Both the position numbers and the translations under genes were made by a program. From Ixodes scapularis (lineage: Eukaryota > Arthropoda > Arachnida > Ixodida > Ixodidae): a stretch of 64,000 nt of DNA. The DNA lies in contig NW_024609881.1 of assembly GCF_016920785.2 (NCBI RefSeq), positions 47,586,710 through 47,650,709 of the forward strand. Reading direction: 5' to 3'. Below the pieces are notes generated by a model. It had not been told where the DNA came from. It made no database searches and saw nothing but the letters and a program-made list of their open reading frames with translations. Below are positions 43,861-54,792 of the stretch, in pieces (the first letter of the stretch is position 1; every line of letters begins with the position of its first letter).

Positions 43861-44825
43861 ATCGTAAAAGTCAATCGGAACATCAGGAGGAAGGTAAAGG
43901 TAGGTGGGGGCTGAGCGACGGCCCCCCGGTTCCCAGACGGAACCTGGAAGGGTCGAGGCTCGGAAGGTGGTGCAAGCCCTCTACGCACCACCTCAAGGAA
44001 ACCCCCCTTTGCCAAGAAAGCATAGCGCTTCTTGGCCTCGGGGTAAGACAGGTTGTCCTTGGCTTTCAACGAAAGGATCTCTTTCTCCTGTTTCCATATG
44101 GGGCATGCGCGCGCGTAGGCGGGATGTGCACCATCGCAGTTAGCACACTTCACTTCACTCTCGCAGATATCAGCAACGTGATCAGTGCTTCCACACTTTG
44201 CGCAGATGTCCTTGCCTCGACAACTCCGAGCGCCATGACCGAATCGCTGGCACCGAAAACACCGCAGTGGATTCGGCACGTACGCTCGGACACGGCAGTG
44301 GAGGTATCCCGCCTTCGCAAATGCTGGGAGTGTGTGTCTTTCGAACGTGAGAATAACATGTTTGCTTGGAGTTTCCACACCATCTCGTTTGAAAATGATC
44401 CGCTTTACAGCAACGACACCCGATGGTCGGTGGCCTTCGAGAATTTCCTCTTCACTAGGGTGTAGGAGGTCGTCCTCGGAGATCACCCCTCGAATGGTAT
44501 TCAGTGTGCGGTGTGGGGCAGCTGCTACTCGGACATCTACGATGCGGGACAGTTTCTGGAGCGCCATGCTTTGATCTTTAGTGTTCACTTCGACGAGGAG
44601 ATCACCGGAGTGCATCTTCTTTGCTTTGTAATTATATCCAATCAAATTCTCAAGAACTTTTGCCACAACGAAAGGAGACATTTTTCCCACGTGGCGCTGT
44701 TCATCTTCAAAATGAATAATAAAGAATCTTGTAAAGGTTGCAGGTTCAACATCTTTTACTTTGGTTAGTTCAGGATAAGGCCGCTTGGACGCTTGTCCTG
44801 AAGAGGTTTTGGTAGAGGACGCCAT
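43845..44825 (-). CDS. LINE copy B ORF1 (gag-like, three CCHC knuckles)
   Basis: ATG at 44825, open for 326 codons. N-terminus is Lys/Ser-rich; the middle has an RRM-like region (FFIIHFEDEQRHVGKMSPFV, VDVRVAAAPHRTLNTIRGVI); residues about 190-245 hold three zinc knuckles: CFRCQRFGHGARSC, CAKCGSTDHVADIC, CANCDGAHPAYARAC. ORF1 proteins bind the element RNA and act as chaperones in the ribonucleoprotein. The C-terminal end (after VAQPPPT) is joined by deletion to endonuclease sequence in a wrong frame, so the last about 18 residues are foreign. Otherwise the frame is clean. Confidence 0.8.
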   Translation of the reverse strand: MASSTKTSSGQASKRPYPELTKVKDVEPATFTRFFIIHFEDEQRHVGKMSPFVVAKVLENLIGYNYKAKKMHSGDLLVEVNTKDQSMALQKLSRIVDVRVAAAPHRTLNTIRGVISEDDLLHPSEEEILEGHRPSGVVAVKRIIFKRDGVETPSKHVILTFERHTLPAFAKAGYLHCRVRAYVPNPLRCFRCQRFGHGARSCRGKDICAKCGSTDHVADICESEVKCANCDGAHPAYARACPIWKQEKEILSLKAKDNLSYPEAKKRYAFLAKGGFLEVVRRGLAPPSEPRPFQVPSGNRGAVAQPPPTFTFLLMFRLTFTICRTC

Positions 44826-45370
44826 AGAAGGCAGAGAAAATTCAGCACCCGTGGCGTACCGCCCACCACGGAGCCCAACAAGGGGACCGGCAGCACCTCA
44901 TAACAGTCAGGGCTTGTCTGAGAATGTTGCTCTGCCAGTACTACCTAGGCGCTATAAACAAGTGTGGTTCAAGACAAGAGAATCTATTGCCACCCAAGGT
45001 TAGCCCTTGCCGCCAAATAAGTTGAAAAGGAAAGAAGAGAAATGAGAAGAGTGAAAAGAAGGAGAAGACAAAGGTGAAAGAAGGGAGGGGATAGTAGGAG
45101 TGGCGACTAGACTGAATCATCCTGGCCGGGCCTTACCAGGACTCCCGTCTATGAGAAGCAGGGGCCGAAGTGGTGTATTGCCTCGCCCGGGGGCCCCGAA
45201 GGGTCCAAACCTACCCCGGGCTCAGCTCAACCACCAGGATGCCCTTTTCCCCAGACACGGGAAAGCCACGCACAGCCAGACGTGGGCGGGCGAACCCGCA
45301 TGGCTCGGGGTCCGTGGAGACGCCACTCTCCAAACACCTGCTTTCACAGGTGCCCCCTGTGGGGACCACG
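44826..45370 (-). other. 5' UTR of LINE copy B
   Basis: Purine-rich run (45025-45095) and GC-rich segment without a reading frame of interest, between the ORF1 ATG and the target duplication. In LINEs of this kind it would hold an internal promoter (inference). Confidence 0.5.
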
Positions 45371-45378
45371 GGGAATAC

Positions 45379-45790
45379 CGTGTTGAGCTTCTGCTCTGCC
45401 GCCCAAGAATTAGTCATGCACGCTTGACACACTTGTACCTTCTTTGTAGCGAAGATGTAAAGCTCGTTGGCCATCGTGGGAAAGGGCTGACAGTGTTGCA
45501 CATGTTATGGGATTGTCCCTTTCACCGCCAACTGTGCGGATCTAGCATTCCGGGAATCTTCAGAGGTCATCTTCGCTTTCCTTCAATATTTTTACTTACT
45601 GACTACCCTTTAGTACCGTTTGAGCGAATTTTCGATATCTTGAAAAAGACAACATTTACACCAGTTGCAACTTGTGTCTTACTATTCCAAACCCCGTTTT
45701 TAGTGCCTTCTAAATAATTTGGAATTAGCGCAATATGGCCTACGCTGTCACTACGCCATTAAAGCCGTAATCATCATCATCATCAACATC
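45379..45790 (+). mobile_element. Older plus-strand LINE, right piece with 3' end
   Basis: Continues the older LINE: YRVELLLCRPRISHARLTHL, LCSED, then KGLTVLHMLWDCPFHRQLCG (C-terminal zinc-domain remnant) and a stop at 45715-45717. The 3' UTR reads GCGCAATATGGCC and CGCCATTAAAGCC and ends in (ATC)n at about 45769-45783, a typical simple-repeat LINE tail. Confidence 0.75.
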
Positions 45791-45907
45791 ATTCCACCAC
45801 TCTCTATCCAGTGATCTGGCACTAGATAGTTTCCAGTGGTGAGATTTCAGTTTTAATTGGAAGCATGCACTACATAATGAATTTGAAATAGTGTTTATTT
45901 TCTTAAT

Positions 45908-46640
<733 letters not shown>

Positions 46641-46903
46641 TATTCAATAACGTGGCTCTTGATTCTCGCAGATGATGATGATACCGTGTCTCTAAAAACT
46701 CGTAAAACAAAGAATACTACTACATGTACACGGGGCGAGACAAACAGTGGGAGGATTTCTGGAGCACAAACGAGCACGTACCACGTGACACTAAGCGTCG
46801 TACCGCGTTCCACGCGGCGGCGTGTGTTTCCAGAACACCTCCGATTGGATACATTTCGTTTCTTGTGCATTAATAAGACAGGTAGGAAACGCCAGAAAGC
46901 CAA

Positions 46904-47051
46904 GGTGGAGTGGTGTAGTGGTTAGCACACCCGACCGGACATTGGGAGGCCCAGAGTTCAAATCCTGGCTCCGCCGTTTTTTGGCTTTCGGCGGGTTCCT
47001 GGAAACTTGGATTCATTGGATTAAGTACGGTTTATTCATCTGCACAATTTC

Positions 47052-47097
<46 letters not shown>
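46904..47097 (+). mobile_element. tRNA-derived SINE with (TA)n tail
   Basis: tRNA-like head 46904-46975: acceptor strands GGTGGAG/CTCCGCC pair in 7 of 7 positions (one G-T), A box TGGTGTAGTGG, B box GAGTTCAAATCC; anticodon arm CCCGA/TTGGG with loop CCGGACA (GGA, Ser-like, U33 lost). An 80-bp body follows, then (TA)n from 47054 to 47097. Body and head match the palindromic pair at 46011-46640. The (TA)n is the insertion site of the 3.5 kb element that starts at 47098. Confidence 0.75.
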
Positions 47098-47099
<2 letters not shown>

Positions 47100-50000
47100 G
47101 TGGTTTCATCTCAAATCGTGCATTTCGTCGCATTTTTTGTTCTCGACTTATGAATTTTTAAAGAGGCCGCGGCGAAAAGCAGTGTTTTTCACACCCGTTG
47201 TGGGTCGGATGTTTCGCTTGATCTCCCGCCATGGATTTTCAGTCCACATTATATTAACGTTTTTGAAGCACTCTGTGGACACATTTAAAAAGCTCCAATA
47301 CCATGAAATAATTTTAGGCCTTTTGCTTTTTTTCTGTAAAAATGTCAAAAACGCCTCCTCGGTCGATTGTTGACGAACTTTGACAATTAATTACTGGCGA
47401 TCTACTTGGGTTACACCGATATTTTTTATGTCCACGGAGAGCCCAAAACACGGTCTTTATATTTATTATAAAATGCCTTGGCTGTATAAAATATCCTTTG
47501 CGGTACGTTTACGTTAATATTATGCAAAAACCAAAAAGTACCATTTTTGAAATTGATTTTCTCAAAAAACCCATTTTTTATTTATTTATTTTTTTTCAAA
47601 TGTAGATGTGATAGTTGTCTACACAAAAATCAAGCCTAGAAAGTGTATGTTTTGTTTGTATGTTTTACATTTAAGCATCAATATCGTACAAAAACGTGTT
47701 TTTACGGCTCGAAGTGGACTTGCGAATTGCGCGTCTTCACAAGCTTGGAAATAGTTTTTTCTTCTTTTTTTCAACGTGCCCACATAAAAATGAAATACAG
47801 TATTTCCACCCTGATATATTTAGTGATTATTTAAATTTTATTGTAGGCGGCAAGCTGCATCGGAGGAGTTCCAAAAAGAGAAAGCAACACTTCTTAACAC
47901 ACCAGCAGGTTTCGTAAATTTTTAACGTGTAGGAGTCGGCAGACGTCTTATTGATTCGGGGCCCTCATTGGCTTGCATAAACGTCCCGCCCTTTCGGAGC
48001 CAGCAGATGACCACGACCTTTCGCGCTCGTTATGTTAGATGGGACGGCCCGTAACAGTAAAGCGAGCAGCGCACCCTGTGTCACCAAAAGTGAAATGGTA
48101 CGATTGTGTCGTTGACGCGGGGAACAGTGACAGCCACCCAGGAGGAGTCTGTCAGAGTATTGCACAAGGGAAAGCAAAAGAATCGTTGCCTGAAAGGATG
48201 AGGACACCACGGCCTTACAATGTCGACGGTCAACAACTGTTCTGCCAGCCAAAACAACGCCGCGTGCGCGCTAAAACCGGCGGCGCGGGACAGAAATCGC
48301 GCAGACGCACACACGAAGATGGGCCGGTTTCGTTAGGGATGTGGGGAAATTTGAAACCAGCCATCCGTGCATGCGTGAAACGATACCGCCTGTTTGCCCT
48401 AGCCTTCGAGCGCCCTATCTTTACCTTGAAACGGTCGTGCTCTCTCTCTCTCTCCGAGGAGATCCGATAGCACCGAAGGGTTATCTATTAAACTTGAGGA
48501 AGAAAACGAAAAGGGAGTGTTTAAGTTTAATTATCCCCACCAACCCGCTCGTTCGGTCCTTATAAAGGGTTATCTCTTTTGGAAACAGCAAAGCCCGGAG
48601 ACTGACATTAAAACGAGCGTGTTGGTAAATATACTTGTGTTTGTATTCTGCCCGGAGACTAGTTGGGTCGAAGTCAGCCTCCTTGTCAACTATAACCGTT
48701 TGTGAAGAGTGGGCTTCTCCCGAGATGAAACGTTAGAGCCGGCTGACGTGTTCTTTTGAAAAAAGGGAAGGGGAAAGAGAAAGTTTGAGTAACTGCAGAA
48801 CCTACCTCGAAAGCTCCTCTCCCGATATGAAGCTTGAAGCATAGTCTCGGTTACCTTCTCGCGCATCGCCTGCTCCAATCTATTCTCCACTTTCTTTCGT
48901 ACAGCCACTGTTCCGCACAGCCGTCGTGGATGTGCGTAATAGAGGGAGGAACAGATTCCAGCATCATCTGGACGCCGTCATCATACCAGACTTCAATGTC
49001 GTGGGACCGACTCGTGTGTGTTTCTTCGCCCCGCTGAACTTTGTTTCTCGGGTGTGGTTTTATGAACGTTTTTTTTTTTTTCGATGTTTTCTTACTAACT
49101 GTTTGTTAGCACTGTTCAGTTGTTGGGTTTATTTCGTCATGGCGAAGCGGCCTGGCGGTGATGTAGAGAGCGTGTTCGCACGCATTCGGTTGCGTCCCGT
49201 TTGGGGAATGCCCGGAGGAGTTGGTTTTTGTTCTTGCCATGTGCGGCTGAGTTTTCCCGTCTTTATTAAATTATTGATTTTTTTTTTTGTTGTTTTACCT
49301 TTACGCGCCGTCGACTTTTTTGTCTGACTCTCCACCGCCTTGCCACCGCTCGAACCTAAATACATTTTTTTTAACGCAATTTTCGTTAAGATCAAAGTTG
49401 GGCAATTTAATTCCTATTTATTTATTTTTATTTCCTACCCCTCTCCATGACACACTCTCTGTGTGTTTCGGACCGTTTCTGTGTCACCACTTTTGTGTAT
49501 TACGGAAGTGAAAGGACATTCCCTGGTGACCTGTCCGATGTGCGGTGAACAAGCCCCAGTGTTTGGTTTCGTAAAGAATTGTATATAATATATCGACGAT
49601 GTGGTGACTTTCTTTGTCTTAGTAATATGACAGCTAATAGCTAGTCGTGCTAGTTTACTTTGAAAGGTTTATAAATCGAAACAATACAACGTCTGTGCCT
49701 TTTGGTTATTGAAAGTCTACTAGGCCTGCTGGTTTGGTTAGATATGTATCTCATGGTTCCCGCTGTTATCAAAACATACTTAAATATTCAATACCACAAA
49801 ATTCGTTTATAATTGATTACAAAATGCAGAAGAAAATTCAAGAAAACTTTTTCACAATTCATAGAGACGCATGGGTCGCTATGTCTGACTTAGGTCTTGC
49901 AAAACAAAGACGTCTTTTTCCGATATTGAGGCCTAAATATAAAACATGCAAACAAAATATACACTTTCTAGGCTTGATTTTTGTGTAGACAACTATCATA

Positions 50001-50589
50001 TCTACATTTGAACAAAAAATGAAAAAAAAAGGGTTTTTTGAGAAAATCTATTTCAAAAATGGTACTTTTTGGTTTTTGCATAATATTAACGTAAACGTAC
50101 CGCAAAGGATATTTTATACAACCAAGGTATTTTATAATAAATATAAAGAGCGTGTTCTGGGCTCTCCGTGGACATAAAAAATACCGGTGTAACCCAAGTA
50201 GATCGCCAGTAATTAATTGTCAAAGTTCGTCAACAATTGACCGAGGAGGCGTTTTTGACATTTTTACAGAAAAAAAAGCAAAAGGCCTAAAATTATTTCA
50301 TGGTATTGGAGCCTTTTAAATGTGTCCACAGAGTGCTTCAAAAAAGATAATATAATGTGGACTGAAAATCCACGGCGGTAGATCAAGCAAAACATCCGAC
50401 CCACGACGGGTGTGAAAAACACTGCTTTTCGCCGCGGCCTCTTTAAAATTCATAAGTCGAGAACAAAAAATGCGACGAACTTGCGGTTTGTGTCGACTGC
50501 GGTTTTAGAAACGGCGCCATAACATATATTTTTTTCATCGAAATTAAAAATTCGACCCTTTTTGCCTGCACGATTTGAGATGAAACCAC

Positions 50590-50591
<2 letters not shown>
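47098..50591. mobile_element. 3.5 kb element with very long TIRs inserted in (TA)n
   Basis: Starts GGGTGGTTTCATCTCAAATC and ends with its exact reverse complement. The two arms (about 47098-47715 and 49900-50591) are inverted repeats of more than 600 bp, about 90 percent alike by eye; the right arm has an extra 95-bp segment near 50480-50575. Both ends are bordered by (TA)n (47054-47097, 50592-50632). The core (47750-49860) has no recognisable domain; both arms share a reading frame ending KQNIHFLGLIFV-stop. Superfamily unknown. Confidence 0.75.

Positions 50592-50632
<41 letters not shown>
50592..50632. repeat. (TA)n microsatellite
   Basis: About 20 TA units at the right border of the long-TIR element, counterpart of the tract ending at 47097. 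Confidence 0.95.
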
Positions 50633-50636
<4 letters not shown>

Positions 50637-51223
50637 TAATTTGCAAATATCTATATTCTTATATGTTCGAATTGTACCCAGCACATAAAAGAACAACCCG
50701 GGGAGCACTACGAAACCCCACATTTCTTTCGGATAATATTTTCTGGGACAATTTTGTCCAGGATCTTTTGTTCGGAAACATTTTGTCCGATTTCCTCCAA
50801 CATTGAGTGCTGAGGGCATTCGTTCGACGAAACATCCCCATACGTCCGACTATTACGCATTCTTGAACATAAAAGGAGACACATAATTTTATTTACTAAA
50901 CTTTACGCTTAAATGGACAACGTTCGTCTACGACACCAATCTACCTGTGAACAATTCCACTTTGATTACGCATTTTGTTTTTTAGCTGGACGCTTCAAAT
51001 GAGCATATCATCGGAAAAACTCTAACGTCGCACTTACCGATGAGTGCCATTCCTAGGTCCAGCTCTTTTCTCAAGATCTCGAGCATCTGGGTCACACCCT
51101 CTTCGCCCTAAGGAATGATGTTGGGCCAGAGATTGATCGCAAAGATCAGAAGCGAAATGACGCAGTCATCTAGTCTGTCAGGTTATCCTATTAGGCTAGA
51201 CTATCAAGCAGGTTTATAAGTTT
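50633..51223. other. No gene recognised
   Basis: AT-rich flank with short frames only. Confidence 0.4.
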
Positions 51224-51720
51224 TTAGAGCGCAGCTTTTAGGCGCCCGTTCCCGGCTTGAGCGGCGTCGCCGTCGCCGTCACCGAGATCATCCCAAGGTC
51301 ACTTGACCCCTACAGGTCACGTGACCCCCCAAGGTCACGTGACCCCCCAAGGTCACGTGACCCCCCAAGGTCACCTCAAAATCACGTGACCCCTGAAGGT
51401 CACGTGACCCCCAAGGTCACGTGATTCTCCGAAGTCACGTGACCTCTAGGTCACGTGGTCCCCTCCTCAAGATCACGTGACCCCCAAGGTCACGTGACCC
51501 CAGGTCACGCCTCCCCGAGGTCACGTGACCCCCCCCCCCCTCCCCGAAGTTACGTGACACCCCACCGAGGTCACGTGACCCCCCCCCCCGGAGCATATTA
51601 AAGAATGAGGGGAGGAGAAGGAGGAGCGGTCTACCCTCCCCTCAGTACCCTTCACTCCTCCTCCTCAAGAGCTGCGCTCCAATTCGGCGTTACAGGGAGT
51701 TGTAAACGGCTCTCACTTTT
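51224..51720 (+). mobile_element. E-box minisatellite element, copy 2
   Basis: Starts TTAGAGCGCAGCTTTTAGG and has the right terminus CCTCAAGAGCTGCGCTCCAA plus tail GGCGTTACAGGGAGTTG, as in the copy at 5788. The interior (51290-51590) is an array of about 15-18 bp units GGTCACGTGACCCCCC; I count twelve CACGTG hexamers, about eight within the full decamer GTCACGTGAC. No coding region. Confidence 0.75.
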
Positions 51721-52080
51721 TGTTCTTAAAATCATTCACTTCTCATTTTGAACAAAAGGCAACCTTGATCTCTTGGCAGAACTATTTTCTTTATCACTAT
51801 ATAACTGTCGCTATAAGGAGAATGAAACAATTTCTTTACTTTTGGTTAACTGGTGCTTGGAATGAAGGCTTCAGTTTCACAAACTGGAGAAGAGGCATCA
51901 CTGTTTGCTTACGTGCCAGGTTTTTCGGTAAAAAAAAGAAAAGACCGTGACACAGTTTGCATAAGCCAGTGTCTCCGATTTCGGCAGTTTTCCTATTATA
52001 CTCTATGTATCCCATTCCGCGGAACGCAATGGAATGCATGTGCATATCATTCCATTATGTATTTGTAAACATTTTTTTAG

Positions 52081-52191
52081 GTGTACTTCATTTCCTCCTC
52101 GCAACATCGCAACTCCCTAATGCTGAGGCTATGCACGATTTCGGTTGTAGCACGGCAGCAGAGGTGGACGCTGCAGTTCAGTCTCGAGACT
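52081..52191 (+). CDS. Possible internal exon, unknown gene
   Basis: A 111-bp stretch between acceptor ACATTTTTTTAG (ending 52080) and donor GTGAGTAA (52192). One frame reads LHFLLATSQLPNAEAMHDFG, then CSTAAEVDAAVQSRD, which looks protein-like; another frame is open too. I do not recognise the family and no partner exon is seen nearby. Could be a fragment of a decayed gene. Confidence 0.25.
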
Positions 52192-53639
52192 GTGAGTAAT
52201 TTGCGAGACCAACAACCACGGGTTGAGACTTAGCGTGCCTAAATAAACCATTTTAAAAACTCATCAAGCAACACTTGCAGTCGCTATTTGTTTGGGGCAT
52301 AAAACACGACTACGTCCGACTCCTCGCCTAGTGCTGACTAGGGTGCCTTCATGTGCGCTTTGCTTAGGGTGGAGACATCTGGCCATTTTGTCTCACACTT
52401 TTATTTTTATTTTTTGTTCAGAAGCGCGTGAAAGAACGTGTCTCTGCACGCGCTCGTGGCGCTGACTGTGCTACGGCGACATTTTGTTTTCGTCGATTTC
52501 TTTGTATTTTACCCGTGAGCGCGTGCTGTCGGCATCGGGTACGACAAAGGGTGGCATCACCCTAAACAGAAGGACATAGAGGCACCCTAGTGCTGACGCA
52601 GCACTCGTGTCCAAAACATGCTCGGAGCGCGTGCCCAAACAATGGCAGACTCGGATGATGGGCGCTGCAGCTACTAAATGTCGCGACCTTTTGAAAGGGG
52701 TCTGTTTCGTTGTGTGTAGAACTGCTCGATGGACGGTCACTCCATTTATTGGCAGCATTCACAATACGAGCTGCGAGTAGGCGAAGAAAGCGTGAATCCT
52801 CGGCAACCGTTTCCCATTGTGTTACTCGCCGCGCAACAACGCGACGTCTTATAAGTACGCGAACCTTCCGACTCATCCCTCCAGGAGGCGTCCTCCGTTA
52901 AATTGCGAATGCTCTCCGGGGTTTCAATCGCTCCCTCTTCTAAATCTAGGATATCTGTTGAGACTGCGACGCCCGAGTCCCTATGTCGTCATCATTGGCG
53001 CTTCTAGAACCTACCACCTGGATTGCGACGCCCTCTAACGTTACCGAAGGCTCCTGTGGCGTATTTGTTGTCAAGCGCTAGATCGATCCCTCGAGTCTGC
53101 TACGGCGGTGGAAAAGCTGCGCCTATTGCGCCATGAACAAAAGTCTCCTACACCTGGTGCCGAAATTTTATTCTTGTTTGCTGAGATTTGCGCTACATGC
53201 CTGCGCCAAGATTGGCTTACAAACGCAAAAATCAATCATGTCTTTTTAATGGTCGACTGTTATGTTCAGATGAATATGAGGGAAGGGAACTGGTACAATT
53301 CTCTATTTCACAGCGTCTCTGCTCACCGTATAGTTCGTTTCATTTTGGTAAGAGCAGAGTCGAGGGGTCTACCAGATACAACCACTAGAACATATATTAA
53401 AAGCGCAAGTCACGGGACATTCGCTGTATTTGATTGGTTCAGTCGATAAAGGAACACGACCGAGAAGACGGACAAATGCCATCAGTTTGCAGTGAGGCTG
53501 CTCGGATCGTAAAATTGGCTGTAGCGTCGGTTGCGCTTTTATTTAGGGTGAAGCGAAGTTGAAAATTTGTTCCTCAACCGCGCTGGCTGGTTAATGCGCT
53601 GGCGGGTTGATCGCCGGCATCGCCTGAATTTCCAGACAA
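52192..53639. other. No gene recognised
   Basis: Moderately GC-rich, short frames on both strands (longest about 113 codons, 53108-53449 plus) without domains. Confidence 0.4.
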
Positions 53640-53641
53640 TA

Positions 53642-53769
53642 GAGAGTTTCAGCAGACCGTTTTTTCGCCCCGATAACGATACCTCCTCTCCCCTCCGGCG
53701 GCCATGGCATGCATCCTATCGTTATCGAGTGTCGTTATCGGGGCGAAAAAACGATCTGCTAAAACTCTC
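53642..53769. mobile_element. 128-bp TA-flanked foldback MITE, copy 2
   Basis: Ends GAGAGTTTCAGCAGACCG and complement of CGATCTGCTAAAACTCTC, flanked by TA (53640-53641, 53770-53771). Inner words TTTTTTCGCCCCGATAACGA pair with the inverted partner. Same termini (GAGAGTTTTAG) as the element at 24613. Confidence 0.8.
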
Positions 53770-53771
53770 TA

Positions 53772-54687
53772 TTGTTGGCATTATCGGAAGTGAAATGTAG
53801 CGAGAAAACATTGCAAAATAGTAGAGTGGCGGCTGCTGTGATAAGACAGAACCAGGGCCTCTGTTCACATCGCTTGATTATGTCTGGCCCATCCGTTAAG
53901 CGCCGCCTCTCACCAGCGCACGCTGGTGAGCTTCACCGCTTCGCACCGGTCTACTAGGAGCAGCGGCTGACATGGGTGACCGCCTAGGTTAGCCGATAGG
54001 CTTGGAAATTATGCTCAGAATAATGCCAAGTAATCTTTTGGTCTTGGTTCTTCATTATTCCCTAAAATAACAAAAAAAAAAAAATAAGACAGGAAAAAAA
54101 AAAGCATTTAGCAAGAAAAGAAACACGCGCGTCTATATTTGAAGGTACACGCTTGTCAATAGTTCCCATGCAGCTGTCGATCGAAAAAGCAGTGATCTTT
54201 GACTTAAATCTGGTTCAAACGCCGCTGAAGAGCCTTGTAGATTTTGAAGTGGTCACAAAGGTATGGCCTCGTAATATTTATGGGGGGTTGCATTTGTACT
54301 TTATAATATTTGAGCGTTGAGTTGGATAGGTTTATAAGGGGGCCGGTTGGGGGGGGGGGGCATTTATACTAATAGACACAATTAAGTGGATATTTGGATT
54401 CTTACAGTAAGTTTACAGGAATTATTTTTACAAGCTAAATAAACTACTCGGTGTAAAAGTGGGAGGTGAGAGACTTTATCCCAACCGAAGAGTTGCACTA
54501 TATACGGTTAATATATGTTACGTTACGTTACGTTACCAAATGTTACGTTTTTAATTTCCAAAGGACGTCCATAACCAAATTAGGCCGGATTAGAAGTGAG
54601 TCTCGTGCCGTCTGCACGCGCTTCGTCTTTGTCCTCGGTGGGTTCTGGCACGCGCCTCAGCAGCACCGCTACAATATATATATATAT
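53772..54687. other. No gene recognised
   Basis: AT-rich, with poly-A at about 54068-54085, a G run at 54348-54360 and a short CGTTA tandem near 54515-54535; ends in (TA)n (54672-54687), the target of the outer LTR element. Confidence 0.45.
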
Positions 54688-54792
54688 TGTTGCGGGAGTC
54701 TCAGTTCATGGGCAACCCAGAATTCAGTCCCCCGTCCTCCACACGACCTCGTCTTCTTCTTCTCCTTTTCTTCCTTTTCCTTGTCCGTTACA
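54688..54792 (-). mobile_element. 3' LTR of the outer element
   Basis: 105 bp with TGTT...TACA termini on the plus strand, matching the split 5' LTR at 56314-56346 / 59437-59514 apart from a 9-bp difference at the insertion point and one triplet difference in a CTT run. Confidence 0.85.

Larger units (their letters stand above)
40347..45370 (-). mobile_element. LINE copy B (I group), nearly full length, nested
   Basis: A 5.0 kb minus-strand LINE: 5' UTR (44826-45370), ORF1, partial endonuclease, RT, RNase H, C-terminal zinc domain and 3' end with short TAC-type tail (plus strand GTAGTAGTATTGG at 40348). Flanked by GGGAAAAC (40339-40346) and GGGAATAC (45371-45378), a target duplication with one mismatch. 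The target is an older LINE of the same group in the opposite orientation, which resumes exactly beyond the duplication. An internal deletion removed the end of ORF1 and the front of the endonuclease. Confidence 0.88.

Noticed and set aside
46904..46975. Functional tRNA gene
   Set aside because: Acceptor stem pairs well, but U33 is lost and the same head and body recur in inverted copies; SINE.
48039..48470. 143-codon frame in the core of the long-TIR element
   Set aside because: Basic, low-complexity in parts, no domain or conserved motif; overlaps minus-strand frames of similar length.
51290..51590. CRISPR-like array
   Set aside because: Units are contiguous and have no unique spacers; this is a minisatellite in eukaryotic DNA.
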